64,000 nucleotides of DNA from Oceanisphaera pacifica (GCF_017498065.1 NZ_JAGDFX010000012.1:1-64000), one strand, 5' to 3'; positions 19,916 to 29,406 are shown, counted from the first letter of the stretch. Numbers and translations are program-made. The notes: generated by a model not told the origin, from the sequence alone.

Positions 19916-20368
19916 ATGAGCGAGCACTTTCTAATTTGCCCTATTTGCTCAGCTAAAAACAGGGTGCCTTATACACGCTTACAGCAAGCGCCATTATGTG
20001 GAAAATGTAAGGCGCCTGTTATGGCGGATGAGCCACTCACCTTGGATGGCCCAAAACTAGATCGACTATTGGCAAATGAAACACTGCCGTTAGTGGTTGA
20101 TTTTTGGGCTCCTTGGTGTGGTCCTTGCTTGCAAATGGCCCCCGTATTTAGTGCTGCTGCCAGTGAGGTAAAAAGTCAATTGCGTCTGGCTAAGTTAGAT
20201 ACCCAAGCGCATCAAGCCGCGGCCAGTCGATTTGGTATTCGCTCTATTCCTACCTTAATTGTCTTTGTTCAAGGAAAAGAAGTCGCGCGCCAGTCTGGTG
20301 CACTGTCGGCAGGGCAATTACGCCAATGGCTCGAGAGCTTAAGCCCTTCGGGCAGCAGTACGCTATAA
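19916..20368 (+). CDS. trxC: Thioredoxin 2 (TrxC) with N-terminal zinc finger
   Basis: TrxC is a cytosolic disulfide reductase that is more oxidation-tolerant than TrxA. The N-terminal zinc site is visible as C8-x2-C11 and C28-x2-C31. The thioredoxin active site WCGPC lies at residues 67-71, followed by the cis-proline region IRSIPTLIVF. The 150 residues are slightly longer than E. coli TrxC (139) because of a C-terminal tail. In E. coli trxC is OxyR-controlled, but no OxyR site was identified here. It is coupled to the upstream META lipoprotein gene. Confidence 0.96.
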   Translation: MSEHFLICPICSAKNRVPYTRLQQAPLCGKCKAPVMADEPLTLDGPKLDRLLANETLPLVVDFWAPWCGPCLQMAPVFSAAASEVKSQLRLAKLDTQAHQAAASRFGIRSIPTLIVFVQGKEVARQSGALSAGQLRQWLESLSPSGSSTL

Positions 20369-20428
20369 GCCGTACGCCGTAACGTCAAAGACATAATACT
20401 TAAGGCATAAGGCATAAGGCGTAAGGCG
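20366..20428. repeat. Intergenic repeat with four 7-bp tandem units
   Basis: After a TAAGCCGTACGCCGTAACG segment (20366-20385, same family as 437-481), four heptamers TAAGGCA, TAAGGCA, TAAGGCG, TAAGGCG run without gaps at 20401-20428. They lie between trxC and yccU. No ORF is present. Confidence 0.65.
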
Positions 20429-20446
20429 CGTTATCACTAGGGGGAC

Positions 20447-20893
20447 ATGATGGATCAATTCGAACTAAATCCACTCGAAAAACAGCGCTTAGCACGAATA
20501 TTAGAGCAAACTAAGCGCATTGCTTTAGTAGGGGCCTCTAATAAGCCAGAACGAGCCAGCTTTGAGGTAATGCAGTATTTATTAGCACAGGGATTTGAGG
20601 TGCAGCCGGTCAACCCACAGTTAGCGGGTTCGCTGATCCTCGGCCAAGTTTGTGTTGCTTCGCTTGACAAATTAGCACTACCGGTTGATTTGGTTAATGT
20701 ATTTCGTCGCAGTGAGTTTGCCGCCCAGATTGCCGATGAGGCAGTGGCCATAAATGCGCGCTCTGTCTGGTTACAAGAGGAGGTAATAAATGCTGACGCC
20801 GCGGCATCGGCCAAGGCCGGACAGCTAGATTACATTGAAGATATTTGTATTAAAAAAGTACATCAATTACTAACTAAATCAGCAAGCGAATAA
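20447..20893 (+). CDS. yccU: CoA-binding protein YccU
   Basis: This 148-residue protein has a CoA_binding_2 Rossmann domain. IALVGASNKPERASFEVMQYLL is the nucleotide-binding loop, and VDLVNVFRRSEF and SVWLQEEVIN follow, as in E. coli YccU. Such stand-alone domains resemble the N-terminal part of succinyl-CoA synthetase alpha. The physiological role is unknown. A GGGGGA ribosome site precedes the first of two adjacent ATGs. It is followed by a strong symmetric hairpin. Confidence 0.92.
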   Translation: MMDQFELNPLEKQRLARILEQTKRIALVGASNKPERASFEVMQYLLAQGFEVQPVNPQLAGSLILGQVCVASLDKLALPVDLVNVFRRSEFAAQIADEAVAINARSVWLQEEVINADAAASAKAGQLDYIEDICIKKVHQLLTKSASE

Positions 20894-20917
20894 TATAAGG
20901 GGGACTTCCCCCTTATA
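20894..20917. terminator. Symmetric hairpin between yccU and the copper chaperone
   Basis: The sequence is a near-perfect palindrome with arms TATAAGGGGGA and TCCCCCTTATA and a 2-base centre. It can act as a terminator hairpin for both converging genes. T-tracts are weak on both sides. Confidence 0.7.
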
Positions 20918-20924
20918 AAACCGA

Positions 20925-21407
20925 CTAGTGATGGCTGTGCTCGGCAGCATTATGCTGCCTTGAGGCTGATGGTGTTTCAACCGCCACCTCAACCTCTACG
21001 CTACCCGCCTCTTTAAAGTGCAAGGTAACCGGAAAGCGCTCGCCCTCTGTTGGTACCTCTTTCAGGTTCATTAACATTAAATGGTGGCCGCCCGGTGCTA
21101 GTATGACTTCTTTATGTGCAGGGATAGCTAACTCGTCTAATTTACGCATTTTCATCATGTCGCCTTCTTTGACATGAGTATGAATCTCAACCGTTTCAGA
21201 GACTGGGCTCTCGGCGCTTAATAATACGTCATCTGTATCACTTTGATTAGACACGGTAAAATAGGTCACTCCTACCGTTGCCACTGGCGGTAGTGGACGA
21301 GCCCAAGGGTGAGCAATATCTAAGTCTGCGGCATGATAATCGTGCGCAGATACTGCAGCAGTACCCAACAGCAGCGCCGAGGTTAATAACACTTTCAATG
21401 CGGTCAT
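20925..21407 (-). CDS. Periplasmic copper chaperone, PCu(A)C family
   Basis: This 160-residue secreted protein has a signal peptide (about 1-21, cleavage after AVSA). The PCuAC domain has conserved ligands in VEIHTH, the methionines of MMKMRKL, and GGHHLMLM, which together form the H-M-x10-M-x21-H-x-M copper site. PCuAC proteins deliver Cu(I) to the CuA site of cytochrome oxidase. The tail is His-rich (HNAAEHSHH), which could add metal-binding capacity. It stands alone, far from the copper island at 40-47 kb, and no Sco-family gene is adjacent. Confidence 0.93.
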   Translation of the reverse strand: MTALKVLLTSALLLGTAAVSAHDYHAADLDIAHPWARPLPPVATVGVTYFTVSNQSDTDDVLLSAESPVSETVEIHTHVKEGDMMKMRKLDELAIPAHKEVILAPGGHHLMLMNLKEVPTEGERFPVTLHFKEAGSVEVEVAVETPSASRQHNAAEHSHH

Positions 21408-21559
21408 CTTCTATTCCTTATGATGTTAAAACACAATAAAGCTAGCAAAAGTAGTATTAAGATAACACCTTTAACTATCTGATATAGCTGCTAAAGATCT
21501 AGCTATGTTAGTTCTTTGTACACCGATCTTTCTGATTAAGCGCGGGGCTATGCAAAAGA

Positions 21560-23413
21560 TTATGTCTTTAATACACTCAATAAGTCTTCGAGTTTCATTG
21601 GTTTATAGTATTTAAAGCCCTGCAGATAATCACAACCTTGTTGCTGCAACCACTGTTCTTGCTCGTCGTTTTCTACCCCTTCAGCCACCACAGAAATCCC
21701 CAAGCCGGCGGCCATACCTAGTATTGATAAAGTAATGGCACAGTCATCCGCATTTTGCGGTAAATCATCAATAAATGAGCGGTCTATTTTAAGTTTGGTA
21801 AAGGGAAGGTTTTTCAGCCTAAGCAGAGAAGAGTAACCGGTACCAAAATCATCAATCGATAGTTTGATACCTAAACGCACCAGCTGCTCTAGCGTTTGTT
21901 GCAGCTGATTAGAGTCGCCTTTAATGGCGTCTTCGATCATTTCTAACTCAATTTGTGCGCCCGATACATGATACTTTTCTAGCAAATCCCATATTTTATC
22001 TGCCAATAAGGGATCCACCAAGGCATCTGCTGACAAGTTAACGGCCACACTGGGCATAGCTACACCCCGCGTACGGCTTAATTTAATGTCTTTACATACC
22101 TGCTCCAACATCCAAAAGTCGATATCAGCAATCAGGCCAGCTTCATAAGCAAGGGGAAGAAATTCACCGGGGGATAAAAAACCTAAGCTGTGATGCTGCC
22201 AGCGAACCAAAGCTTCACAACTTACAATATTTTGTGCATTGCCAGACATCACAGGTTGATACGCCACACTCAAATCACCGTGAGCAAGAGCTTCAATTAA
22301 TTGGTTTTTCATCAAAAAGCTAGCTTTCGCTGTTGCCGATATTTTTTGATTAAAATACTGTGCTTGTCGGCGACCATCGGCTTTAGCCTGATACATAGCC
22401 GACTCGCTATAACGAATCAATGTCGATAAGTCTTTGGTATCATTAGGATAAAGTGCAATACCAACACTGGAACTGATCTGCAAGTCTTGCGTGCCAAGAT
22501 GAATAGGCTGATTAATGCTATGCATAATGGTTGCAATGGCATCATGCATCTGATCCTTTTGCTCAGGAAGGTGGTAAAGCATAGCAAATTCATCTCCCCC
22601 CACTCTTGCTACCATATCTTTACCCGAGAGCACCATGCCCCTTAACCGTATCGCTATTTCACTAATAACGGCGTCACCTACATGCCCCCCCATGCCATTA
22701 TTAATGGCGTTTAAGCGATCAATATCAAACCACAGTAACGCAAATTGAGCCGGTTGCTCTTGATGAATTAACTGCTGAATACGATGGCGTAAAGAGCTTT
22801 GGTTATACAAACCCGTAAAGTCATCATAAGAGGTGATGTAATCTAGCTCTTTACGGCTACTTAGCCATGCTTCATGGGTATTAATTAAACTAATGGTATC
22901 GGCAAAGGCAGTGGCGCATGCTGTATCAGTCAGGCTCCAATAACGTTCGGTGTGACTTTCTAAACACAAAACACCATATAAGCGATTACCGTCATAAATG
23001 GGCACATCCAGCATGGCAAAGATTGCGGAGTCGTTGTTTAAATAGCTTTTTCTTAAGGAACAAGTACGAGGATCGTGAAAAGCATCGTGTGTAAAGAAGA
23101 TATCAGCCGCTTCTAATACTTTAAAGTAAATTAAGTGCTCATGACGCTCTAAGCGATAAGGCCGATGATGATGGCCATATTGTGGTTGGTAGCAAAGCTC
23201 TCGACTCATGCTATCACCGCAATAATTCATGCTCCAAATCGCCACACTATCTATGTTAAGTAGTTGACTACAAAGAGCTGTTAGCTCTTTTAGCTTATCG
23301 CTTTTATTTAGCCTACTAAACCCTGCGCTGTGTAACAGCTGCAGTAGCGCTTTATGATAGCTAAAGAAAGTTGTAATTTGTTCCACAGATAATCCATTAA
23401 CTGTTAGGGCCAC
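21560..23413 (-). CDS. GAF-GGDEF-EAL protein (c-di-GMP turnover)
   Basis: This 617-residue cytosolic protein has an N-terminal GAF sensor (about 20-180), a GGDEF domain with the intact VGGDEF motif at 271-276, and an EAL domain from about 370. The EAL domain has EAL at 400-402, ELEMIED and DDFGTGYSSL. Both catalytic halves look intact, so it may synthesise, degrade or be biased toward one activity. The allosteric RxxD inhibitory site that normally precedes GGDEF reads SGKD (263-266), lacking the arginine, so product inhibition may be absent. The start is GTG at 23413. It is monocistronic, and the ligand of the GAF domain is unknown. Confidence 0.93.
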   Translation of the reverse strand: MALTVNGLSVEQITTFFSYHKALLQLLHSAGFSRLNKSDKLKELTALCSQLLNIDSVAIWSMNYCGDSMSRELCYQPQYGHHHRPYRLERHEHLIYFKVLEAADIFFTHDAFHDPRTCSLRKSYLNNDSAIFAMLDVPIYDGNRLYGVLCLESHTERYWSLTDTACATAFADTISLINTHEAWLSSRKELDYITSYDDFTGLYNQSSLRHRIQQLIHQEQPAQFALLWFDIDRLNAINNGMGGHVGDAVISEIAIRLRGMVLSGKDMVARVGGDEFAMLYHLPEQKDQMHDAIATIMHSINQPIHLGTQDLQISSSVGIALYPNDTKDLSTLIRYSESAMYQAKADGRRQAQYFNQKISATAKASFLMKNQLIEALAHGDLSVAYQPVMSGNAQNIVSCEALVRWQHHSLGFLSPGEFLPLAYEAGLIADIDFWMLEQVCKDIKLSRTRGVAMPSVAVNLSADALVDPLLADKIWDLLEKYHVSGAQIELEMIEDAIKGDSNQLQQTLEQLVRLGIKLSIDDFGTGYSSLLRLKNLPFTKLKIDRSFIDDLPQNADDCAITLSILGMAAGLGISVVAEGVENDEQEQWLQQQGCDYLQGFKYYKPMKLEDLLSVLKT

Positions 23414-23544
23414 GATATAATGGCAAACACACTGGGCACTGTCTATTGTCGACTACCATAGATAGCAAAAACTGGCGGTCTCCAGCATATGCTTCTACTA
23501 CTTTTTCTGGCTGTTAAAAACACGCGTTCAATAATCATTAAGGT

Positions 23545-23790
23545 TTAAAATTCACGCTCTATCACTATGTCGCTAAACCCCAGCTTTCTAAAGTATTCTT
23601 CACGAAAATCTTTAAGGGTCTTGCGATCATTGCGACATACACCGGCCAGCTGATCTTCCATGCGGTGGTACTCAGTCAAATCCACTCCTTCCGCTTTGGC
23701 TATTGCGTCATATACGCTGTGATGTTTGTCATTAGCGTACCCCATTTCTTTCAGTTGCTTGCCATAATGATAGCGAATGCGAAAGGCCAT
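23545..23790 (-). CDS. Small hypothetical protein
   Basis: This 81-residue charged protein has no signal or membrane segment and contains many aromatic and basic residues (FRIRYHYGKQLKEMG, KTLKDFREEYFRKLGF). I do not recognise the family. It is probably a compact helical cytosolic protein. It starts at an ATG with GGAA about 10 bases upstream. It sits alone between the GGDEF-EAL gene and the divergent osmC-like gene. Its coding nature is supported by the absence of any better frame and by its composition. Confidence 0.6.
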   Translation of the reverse strand: MAFRIRYHYGKQLKEMGYANDKHHSVYDAIAKAEGVDLTEYHRMEDQLAGVCRNDRKTLKDFREEYFRKLGFSDIVIEREF

Positions 23791-23965
23791 ACTTAATATT
23801 CCATGTAAAATGACATTGTCACCGCAATCATCGCCTTAACTCAAGCTTTGCTTACGCTAACCGCAAATAAAAAAGTGGCAGGAGAGAAGTGAATGAGTTG
23901 ATTAGCTTGCTTTTACTGCCACTACATTAGAATATAGAGATAAACTAATATAAGGAAGCACTACC

Positions 23966-24391
23966 ATGGCAGATAAAACGTATAAAGTGAGCACACATAT
24001 GGCCAATAACTGGCAAGTGAGCGCACAAATAGGTAATCATAAACTCATTATCGACCAAGAGGCGGCGGGGGATGCAGGCCCTAACCCTTTGGATACTTTC
24101 TTGTTTTCATTAGCAGGCTGCGTATCAACCATTGCCAAAATGGTGGCCCGCGAACAAGGTTTTGTGCTGAATGGTATTAATGTTGAAGTTGAAGGCACTA
24201 TTAATCCAGCAGGCTTAGCCGGACGCCCTAGCGAGGATCCTGTAGGTTTTAAACATATTGATATTAAAGCGGATATTAATGCCGACTTGAATGACCAACA
24301 AAAACTGGCTTTTCTTGAGTTAGTTTGTAAGCGCTGCCCTGCTCACGACAATCTATGTCGTGCAAGTTTATTAGATCATCAATTATCGTAA
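23966..24391 (+). CDS. OsmC/Ohr-family peroxide-detoxifying protein
   Basis: This 141-residue OsmC-like protein has PNPLDTFLFSLAGCVST with the peroxidatic cysteine (C52) and a second conserved cysteine in CKRCPAHDNLC (C121, C124, C131 region). The family reduces organic hydroperoxides through a Cys pair. The extra cysteines next to the resolving position distinguish it from classic Ohr and place it with the YhfA-like OsmC group, whose substrate is less clear. A TAAGGAAG ribosome site precedes the ATG. It is monocistronic. Confidence 0.88.
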   Translation: MADKTYKVSTHMANNWQVSAQIGNHKLIIDQEAAGDAGPNPLDTFLFSLAGCVSTIAKMVAREQGFVLNGINVEVEGTINPAGLAGRPSEDPVGFKHIDIKADINADLNDQQKLAFLELVCKRCPAHDNLCRASLLDHQLS

Positions 24392-24417
24392 AGTCTACAC
24401 ATCGCGAGACGTCATAG

Positions 24418-24456
24418 GCCGTAAGTTAAGATGGCCATTTCTTATTAACTTACGGC
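24418..24456. repeat. Intergenic perfect inverted repeat
   Basis: The arms GCCGTAAGTTAA (24418-24429) and TTAACTTACGGC (24445-24456) are exact reverse complements separated by 15 bases. It lies downstream of the osmC-like gene, has no T-tract, and shares the GCCGTAAG word with the dispersed repeat family. It is either a weak terminator or a repeat element. Confidence 0.6.
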
Positions 24457-24588
24457 ATACCGCAGCCTAAAGGGCTTAGGCTAAAAGCGTGACCCATAAG
24501 GTATTAGAGCGCTAGCAATAGAAAGCACCTATCACAAAAATACGTTAAGATACTGTCATCATTGATGTTTATGGGGTGACATTTATTA

Positions 24589-25950
24589 ATGATCAGCGTT
24601 GAACGTAAAGACGGCTTCTCGCTTAAAATATCTCGTATTCTGCGAGAAGCAACCGAGCATCAGTTAGATATTTACTTATTCGTGCCTGGTGAATTGGGCC
24701 TTAATACCAATGTGGTGCCAGAAGAAGAGTTTTATCACAGCGCGATTCATGTGCAGCGAACTTACTTTAGTGACAGGCCTTATTTACCCTTAATTTTGAG
24801 TCGATTGGCGCGTCGTGGAGAGCTGTCTTCGGAGCAATATCGCCTAAGCCTGAGCTTGTATGCCTATCAGTATGCCATTGGTTTAGAGCAATCTTGTCAG
24901 GAGTTGCGTAATGAAAAAGAAGGCGCAACTCAAGAAGCCCTGACTGAGCTCATTACACTGACTCAAGATATTTTACGTCGTTTACGCCGTAACGTACCGA
25001 GCGATCAAACTCTACGTAAATATTACGTTAATATTGATAACTACTTATCTTGGTTTACCGAGCAGCGGTTATTATCATTGGTCGCTCACCTACCCCGCAC
25101 TAAAGAATACAAAATAAACAAAGCATTGCTATTAGCCGTATGCGAGGCAGAACATCAACATAGAGTAAAGCTACAATATAACTCTAGTCACACCACAGAG
25201 GCTCTGTCGCGTATTTCTAACAAAATGCGTTTGCTACGCCGCCTTATTGAATATCCCGTTACTTTGAAAGAAAAAACGCAAGAGCTGGGTGGTGGTGAAG
25301 AAAAAGCACTAAAAGCCAGTGTGACTGCCGTGGTCATGACCGCCATGTCGCTTGCAGTATTTGAAGTGCGCGAAACCTTAGGCAGCATCTCATTATTGGT
25401 TATTTTAGTGTTGGCATTAATGTATGCCTTACGTGAGATATTTAAAGACGACTTACGTAATACTCTTTGGCGTTGGCTACGTAAAAATCGCCCTAAGTGG
25501 CGTCGGCAATACTTTGATGTACACAGTAACCAGCTTGTTGGCCGTCAACTTGAGTGGTTCGATTACCGCCGCCCCGCCAAGCTAAAGTCAGATATTTTGG
25601 CGGCTCGTCATGCCAACGTGACGCAAAAAGAAGAAGTAGTAATGCACTATGGCAGTCACTCGCGCATGCTGCCTACTCGATTTTTAAGTGGTTATGAGCA
25701 AACCCGAGAAACTTTACAGTTAGATTTAAGTTTATTAGCTAAATTGATGGAAAAAGGTTCACATCATGTTTATCAATTAAAAGAGGGGCAAGTCGCTCGT
25801 CATCCCGTTGAAAAACGCTATTTAATCAACTTAGTTACTCGTGAAGTGCAGGGCCACAATCCACCCACAGTACAGCGTTGGAAGGTGGTAATGAGTCGAT
25901 CTAAAATAGTTGAAATAGAAGAGATTCCTCAACAATCATCTGCCCTGTAA
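24589..25950 (+). CDS. Large hypothetical membrane protein
   Basis: This 453-residue protein is of a family I do not recognise. A soluble N-terminal half (about 1-235) is rich in arginine and leucine helices (SRLARRGELSSEQYRLSLS, LRRLRRNVPSD). One pair of hydrophobic segments (about residues 243-260 and 268-285) follows and predicts a membrane hairpin. A basic soluble C-terminal part follows (WRWLRKNRPKWRRQYFDV and later). No catalytic motif is evident. It begins at the ATG at 24589, directly after a long spacer. It stands alone, next to a symporter remnant. Coding is convincing from length and composition. Confidence 0.8.
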   Translation: MISVERKDGFSLKISRILREATEHQLDIYLFVPGELGLNTNVVPEEEFYHSAIHVQRTYFSDRPYLPLILSRLARRGELSSEQYRLSLSLYAYQYAIGLEQSCQELRNEKEGATQEALTELITLTQDILRRLRRNVPSDQTLRKYYVNIDNYLSWFTEQRLLSLVAHLPRTKEYKINKALLLAVCEAEHQHRVKLQYNSSHTTEALSRISNKMRLLRRLIEYPVTLKEKTQELGGGEEKALKASVTAVVMTAMSLAVFEVRETLGSISLLVILVLALMYALREIFKDDLRNTLWRWLRKNRPKWRRQYFDVHSNQLVGRQLEWFDYRRPAKLKSDILAARHANVTQKEEVVMHYGSHSRMLPTRFLSGYEQTRETLQLDLSLLAKLMEKGSHHVYQLKEGQVARHPVEKRYLINLVTREVQGHNPPTVQRWKVVMSRSKIVEIEEIPQQSSAL

Positions 25951-25974
25951 TACTAGGCCTATTCCGGTATTACT

Positions 25975-26368
25975 GTCTGTTAGGGGTCTAGTAGTGGGTA
26001 TGTTCCCGACCAAGCTTGGTGAGTGAATTGCTGCGCTGCTTAGTGATTTGGGCTTAGACGCTATCGTCAATTTAATGGGAGAGTAAAGAATAAAGTGGCC
26101 GCTTTTACTGTTCCCTTGGGTGCAAGCATTAACATGGATGGTACCGCTGGTGTGCCTGGTATAGGGCTGATTATGCTCGCTATGGTACTAAATCAGGTGG
26201 GGCTGCCCGTAGAAGGAATAGCTTTAATTACTGGTGTTGTCCGCCTGTTGGGCATGATACGCACTGCCGTCAATATTACCGTATGACTCTGTTGTGACCA
26301 GCACTATAGGAAAAAGTGAAGGGGTAATGGATGTGGCTCGGTTTAATGATCCTACAGCCGGAAGATAA
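25975..26368 (+). pseudogene. Remnant of a dicarboxylate/amino acid:cation symporter (DAACS)
   Basis: From about 26074 the frame reads RVKNKVAAFTVPLGASINMD followed by GTAG, and later GLPVEGIALITGV and MIRTAVNIT. This is the C-terminal substrate and Na+ binding region of GltP/DctA-type symporters. A frameshift at about 26280 then moves the family sequence DSVVTSTIGKSEGVMDVARF and NDPTAG to another frame, ending at TAA 26366. An in-frame stop lies at 26044. Just upstream, GLVVGMFPTKLG resembles the N-terminal region of the same family, suggesting that the whole middle has been deleted. It is non-functional. Confidence 0.8.
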
Positions 26369-26678
26369 GGAAAAATTCGAGCTTTTCCTTCGCAAATGTC
26401 CTCTTAATTCTCTACGCCATATTGACGCCCAGCTTGTACGCTTAATGCGCATACTCTGAAGAGACATTCATTTAACAGCGCAATCAGCTAACTTTTATCT
26501 CGATTACTAGCTTGAAAGCACAGAATTGACCTAAGTGACTTAAACCTTTGGGGCCATTTGTCATACAATGGTCTTGAGTATTTACTGCAACAGCTTAAAT
26601 CAGCGCTATTGTTTCGCTGTATCTGAAATCCAGTAAGCCGTTGCTAGTCCAACTATCAAGCAGGGAAAAAGCGAAATA

Positions 26679-28904
26679 ATGACCAAAAAAAATTCGACCA
26701 TTGTCTATACCATGACCGACGAGGCCCCCGCTTTAGCTACTTATTCTTTACTGCCAATCGTGCGCACCTTTGCCAGCAGTGCCGGTATTGATGTTACGCT
26801 TAGCGATATTTCTCTTGCTGCTCGCATTTTGGCAGCATTTCCTGAGCGCTTAACTGAAGAGCAGCGTGTGACTGATGGTTTAGCTGAACTGGGTGAGCTT
26901 ACTCAAAACCCGAGTGCTAACATCATTAAATTACCTAATATCAGTGCATCTGTTCCTCAACTAAGAGCCTGTATTAGTGAACTACAAGGTCAGGGGTTTG
27001 ATATTCCCAACCTGCCAGAAGAAGCAAATACTGAAGAAGAAAAGAGCGCCACTGAGCGTTATGCTCGTATTATTGGCAGCGCCGTTAACCCCGTATTGCG
27101 TCAAGGTAACTCCGACCGTCGCGCTCCTAGCGCAGTTAAAGCCTTTGTGCGCAAATATCCACACTCAATGGGTAAGTGGAGCAAAGCTTCTCGCTCTCAC
27201 GCAGATTACATGAATGGCGGCGACTTCTTTGCCAGTGAACAATCAATTACCTCAGATACAGCACAAACTGTGCGCATTGAGTTTGTTGATAACGCAGGCA
27301 ATGTAGAACTTAAAAAATCACTGCCATTACAAGCAGGCGAAGTGCTAGACGGTATGTTTATGAGCGCTAAAGCCTTGTCTGAGTTCTTTGAGCAAACCAT
27401 GCAAGATTGTAAAGACACAGGCGTAATGTGGTCTTTGCACGTTAAAGCAACCATGATGAAGGTATCTCACCCCATCGTCTTTGGTCATGCGGTGAAGGTT
27501 TTTTACCGTGAAGTATTTGAAAAATACGGTGATTTGTTTGAAAAATTAGGCGTTAATCCTAATAACGGCATGAACAGCGTATTAGACAAAATCAAGAGTC
27601 TGCCACAATCCACCCAAGAAGAAATTGAAGAGGCTATTCACGACTGCTATGAGCACCGTCCAAAAATTGCCATGGTCGACTCAGTAAAAGGCATCACTAA
27701 CTTGCATATCCCCAGTGATGTGATTGTGGATGCTTCTATGCCAGCCATGATCCGTAGCTCAGGAAAAATGTGGGCGCGCGATGGTAAGCTCAAAGATACC
27801 AAAGCGGTAATGCCAGAAAGTACCTATGCTCGTATTTATCAAGAAGTGATCAACTTCTGTAAAACGAACGGCGCTTTCGACCCTGTTACCATGGGTACTG
27901 TGCCAAACGTTGGCTTAATGGCCATGAAAGCCGAAGAGTATGGCTCGCATGATAAAACCTTTGAAATGACTCAAGACGGCACCATGCGTATCCTTGCCGA
28001 GGACGGCACAGTACTAATGGAGCATGCAGTAGAAGCTGGTGATATTTGGCGTGCTTGCCAAACTAAAGATGCAGCCATTCGCGACTGGGTTAAACTTGCC
28101 GTCACTCGCGCTCGTCAATCTGAAACGCCAGCCGTATTTTGGTTAGACGCTGAGCGCGCTCACGACAATGAGCTACGTAAAAAAGTGGAAGCTTATTTGC
28201 AAGAACATGACTTGAACGGTCTCAATATTCAAATTATGTCTTACAACGAAGCAATTCGCTTCTCAATGGAGCGCATTATTCGTGGCCAAGATACCATTTC
28301 GGTGACCGGTAACGTATTACGTGACTACCTTACCGACTTGTTCCCCATTTTAGAGTTAGGAACTTCAGCTAAAATGCTGTCTATTGTGCCGATGTTGGCC
28401 GGTGGCGGCATGTACGAAACCGGTGCCGGTGGCTCTGCTCCTAAGCATGTACAGCAGCTATTAGAAGAAAACCACCTACGCTGGGACTCTCTAGGTGAGT
28501 TTTTGGCGCTGGCGGTATCATTAGAAGAGCTGGGTATTAAAGAAGGCAATGCGAAGGCGAAAGTTTTGGCAACTTGCTTAGACAAAGCCACCGAGCTACT
28601 GCTGGATAATGAAAAGTCTCCCTCACGCAAAGCTGGCGAGTTAGACAACCGTGGCAGCCACTTCTATCTGAGCCTGTACTGGGCACAGCAATTGGCAACG
28701 CAGCAAGAGGACACAGAGTTAGCCGCTTACTTTACGCCATTAGCCGAGTCACTGGCCGATAATGAACAGCAAATAGTGAATGAGTTGAATCAAGTTCAAG
28801 GTAAGTCGGCCGGCCTAAACGGTTACTACCACCTTGATCCGGCTGCCTTAGAAAAAGTAATGCGCCCAAGTGCAACATTCAATAAAGCGTTATCTAGCAA
28901 CTAA
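26679..28904 (+). CDS. icd: Isocitrate dehydrogenase (NADP+), monomeric type
   Basis: It converts isocitrate to 2-oxoglutarate and CO2 with NADP+ in the TCA cycle. The 741 residues and the start [20 protein letters not shown] are typical of the 80-kDa monomeric IDH-II family (Vibrio/Azotobacter type), which is unrelated in length to the dimeric E. coli Icd. Conserved blocks include [37 protein letters not shown] and [14 protein letters not shown]. It is cytosolic, and AGGGAAAAAGCG lies before the ATG. It is monocistronic with its own terminator. Whether a dimeric icd also exists cannot be judged from this window. Confidence 0.98.
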   Translation: MTKKNSTIVYTMTDEAPALATYSLLPIVRTFASSAGIDVTLSDISLAARILAAFPERLTEEQRVTDGLAELGELTQNPSANIIKLPNISASVPQLRACISELQGQGFDIPNLPEEANTEEEKSATERYARIIGSAVNPVLRQGNSDRRAPSAVKAFVRKYPHSMGKWSKASRSHADYMNGGDFFASEQSITSDTAQTVRIEFVDNAGNVELKKSLPLQAGEVLDGMFMSAKALSEFFEQTMQDCKDTGVMWSLHVKATMMKVSHPIVFGHAVKVFYREVFEKYGDLFEKLGVNPNNGMNSVLDKIKSLPQSTQEEIEEAIHDCYEHRPKIAMVDSVKGITNLHIPSDVIVDASMPAMIRSSGKMWARDGKLKDTKAVMPESTYARIYQEVINFCKTNGAFDPVTMGTVPNVGLMAMKAEEYGSHDKTFEMTQDGTMRILAEDGTVLMEHAVEAGDIWRACQTKDAAIRDWVKLAVTRARQSETPAVFWLDAERAHDNELRKKVEAYLQEHDLNGLNIQIMSYNEAIRFSMERIIRGQDTISVTGNVLRDYLTDLFPILELGTSAKMLSIVPMLAGGGMYETGAGGSAPKHVQQLLEENHLRWDSLGEFLALAVSLEELGIKEGNAKAKVLATCLDKATELLLDNEKSPSRKAGELDNRGSHFYLSLYWAQQLATQQEDTELAAYFTPLAESLADNEQQIVNELNQVQGKSAGLNGYYHLDPAALEKVMRPSATFNKALSSN

Positions 28905-28931
28905 GTTTACAAGCGCTAAAGCATGACTTAA

Positions 28932-28957
28932 AGCCCAGCTTCGGCTGGGTTTTTTTA
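28932..28957 (+). terminator. Rho-independent terminator of icd
   Basis: The CCCAGC stem with a stable TTCG loop and GCTGGG arm is followed by eight T residues. It starts about 30 bases after the icd stop. Confidence 0.93.
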
Positions 28958-28990
28958 TTGAAAGACTAAGCTTGCCTCAGCCTGCGTTAG

Positions 28991-29341
28991 TTAATCCAGC
29001 ATGGCTAAGTATTGCTTTAATACCACCGCATTATTGTGCTGCTCATCTTTGGCGGCATACACTAGGGTAACTTGCTGCTGATGAGCTTTGTCTACCAAGT
29101 CTCGCAAGCTCTGTTTATGGTGGGTCAGCTCACTTAAATAGCGGTTTCTAAATTCGCCCCAAGTCACTTCTTCATCATGAAGCGCTTGGCGCAAAGCATC
29201 ACTTGGCGCGACCTCTTTTAACCAATCATCTAACTTTGCGTCTTCTTTACTGACGCCTCGCGGCCATAATTTATCCACCAATACTCGGTAACCATCTTGA
29301 GACTGGGCGCTCTCATAAGCGCGTTTCAAAACTAGATTCAT
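28991..29341 (-). CDS. DUF488 family protein (YeaO-like)
   Basis: This 116-residue cytosolic protein of the DUF488 family resembles E. coli YeaO. The conserved DGYRVLVDKLWPRGVSKEDAK segment and the late VTLVYAAKDEQHNNAVVLK segment are present. The function is unknown. The ATG at 29341 follows GGGGTGGGT, and a GTG two codons earlier is in frame but less likely. It converges on icd. Confidence 0.87.
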   Translation of the reverse strand: MNLVLKRAYESAQSQDGYRVLVDKLWPRGVSKEDAKLDDWLKEVAPSDALRQALHDEEVTWGEFRNRYLSELTHHKQSLRDLVDKAHQQQVTLVYAAKDEQHNNAVVLKQYLAMLD

Positions 29342-29376
29342 ACCCACCCCGACGAAAAGTCAGAACGGCCCCCTTT

Positions 29377-29406
29377 GGTCATTGCGAGGAGTCTACGACG
29401 CGGCAA
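29377..29406. repeat. REP-like element with ATTGCGAGGAG core, copy 2
   Basis: GGTCATTGCGAGGAG, then TCTAC, then GACGCGGCAA matches the minus-strand reading of 536-570. It lies in the 270-bp gap upstream of mipA. Confidence 0.6.

Noticed and set aside
20401-20428. Possible CRISPR-like array
   Set aside because: Units are 7 bp, directly tandem and without spacers. No cas gene is in the window.
26331-26460. 43-codon plus-strand ORF overlapping the symporter remnant (starts WLGLMILQPEDKEK)
   Set aside because: Overlaps the out-of-frame end of the pseudogene, with no ribosome site and no recognised similarity.
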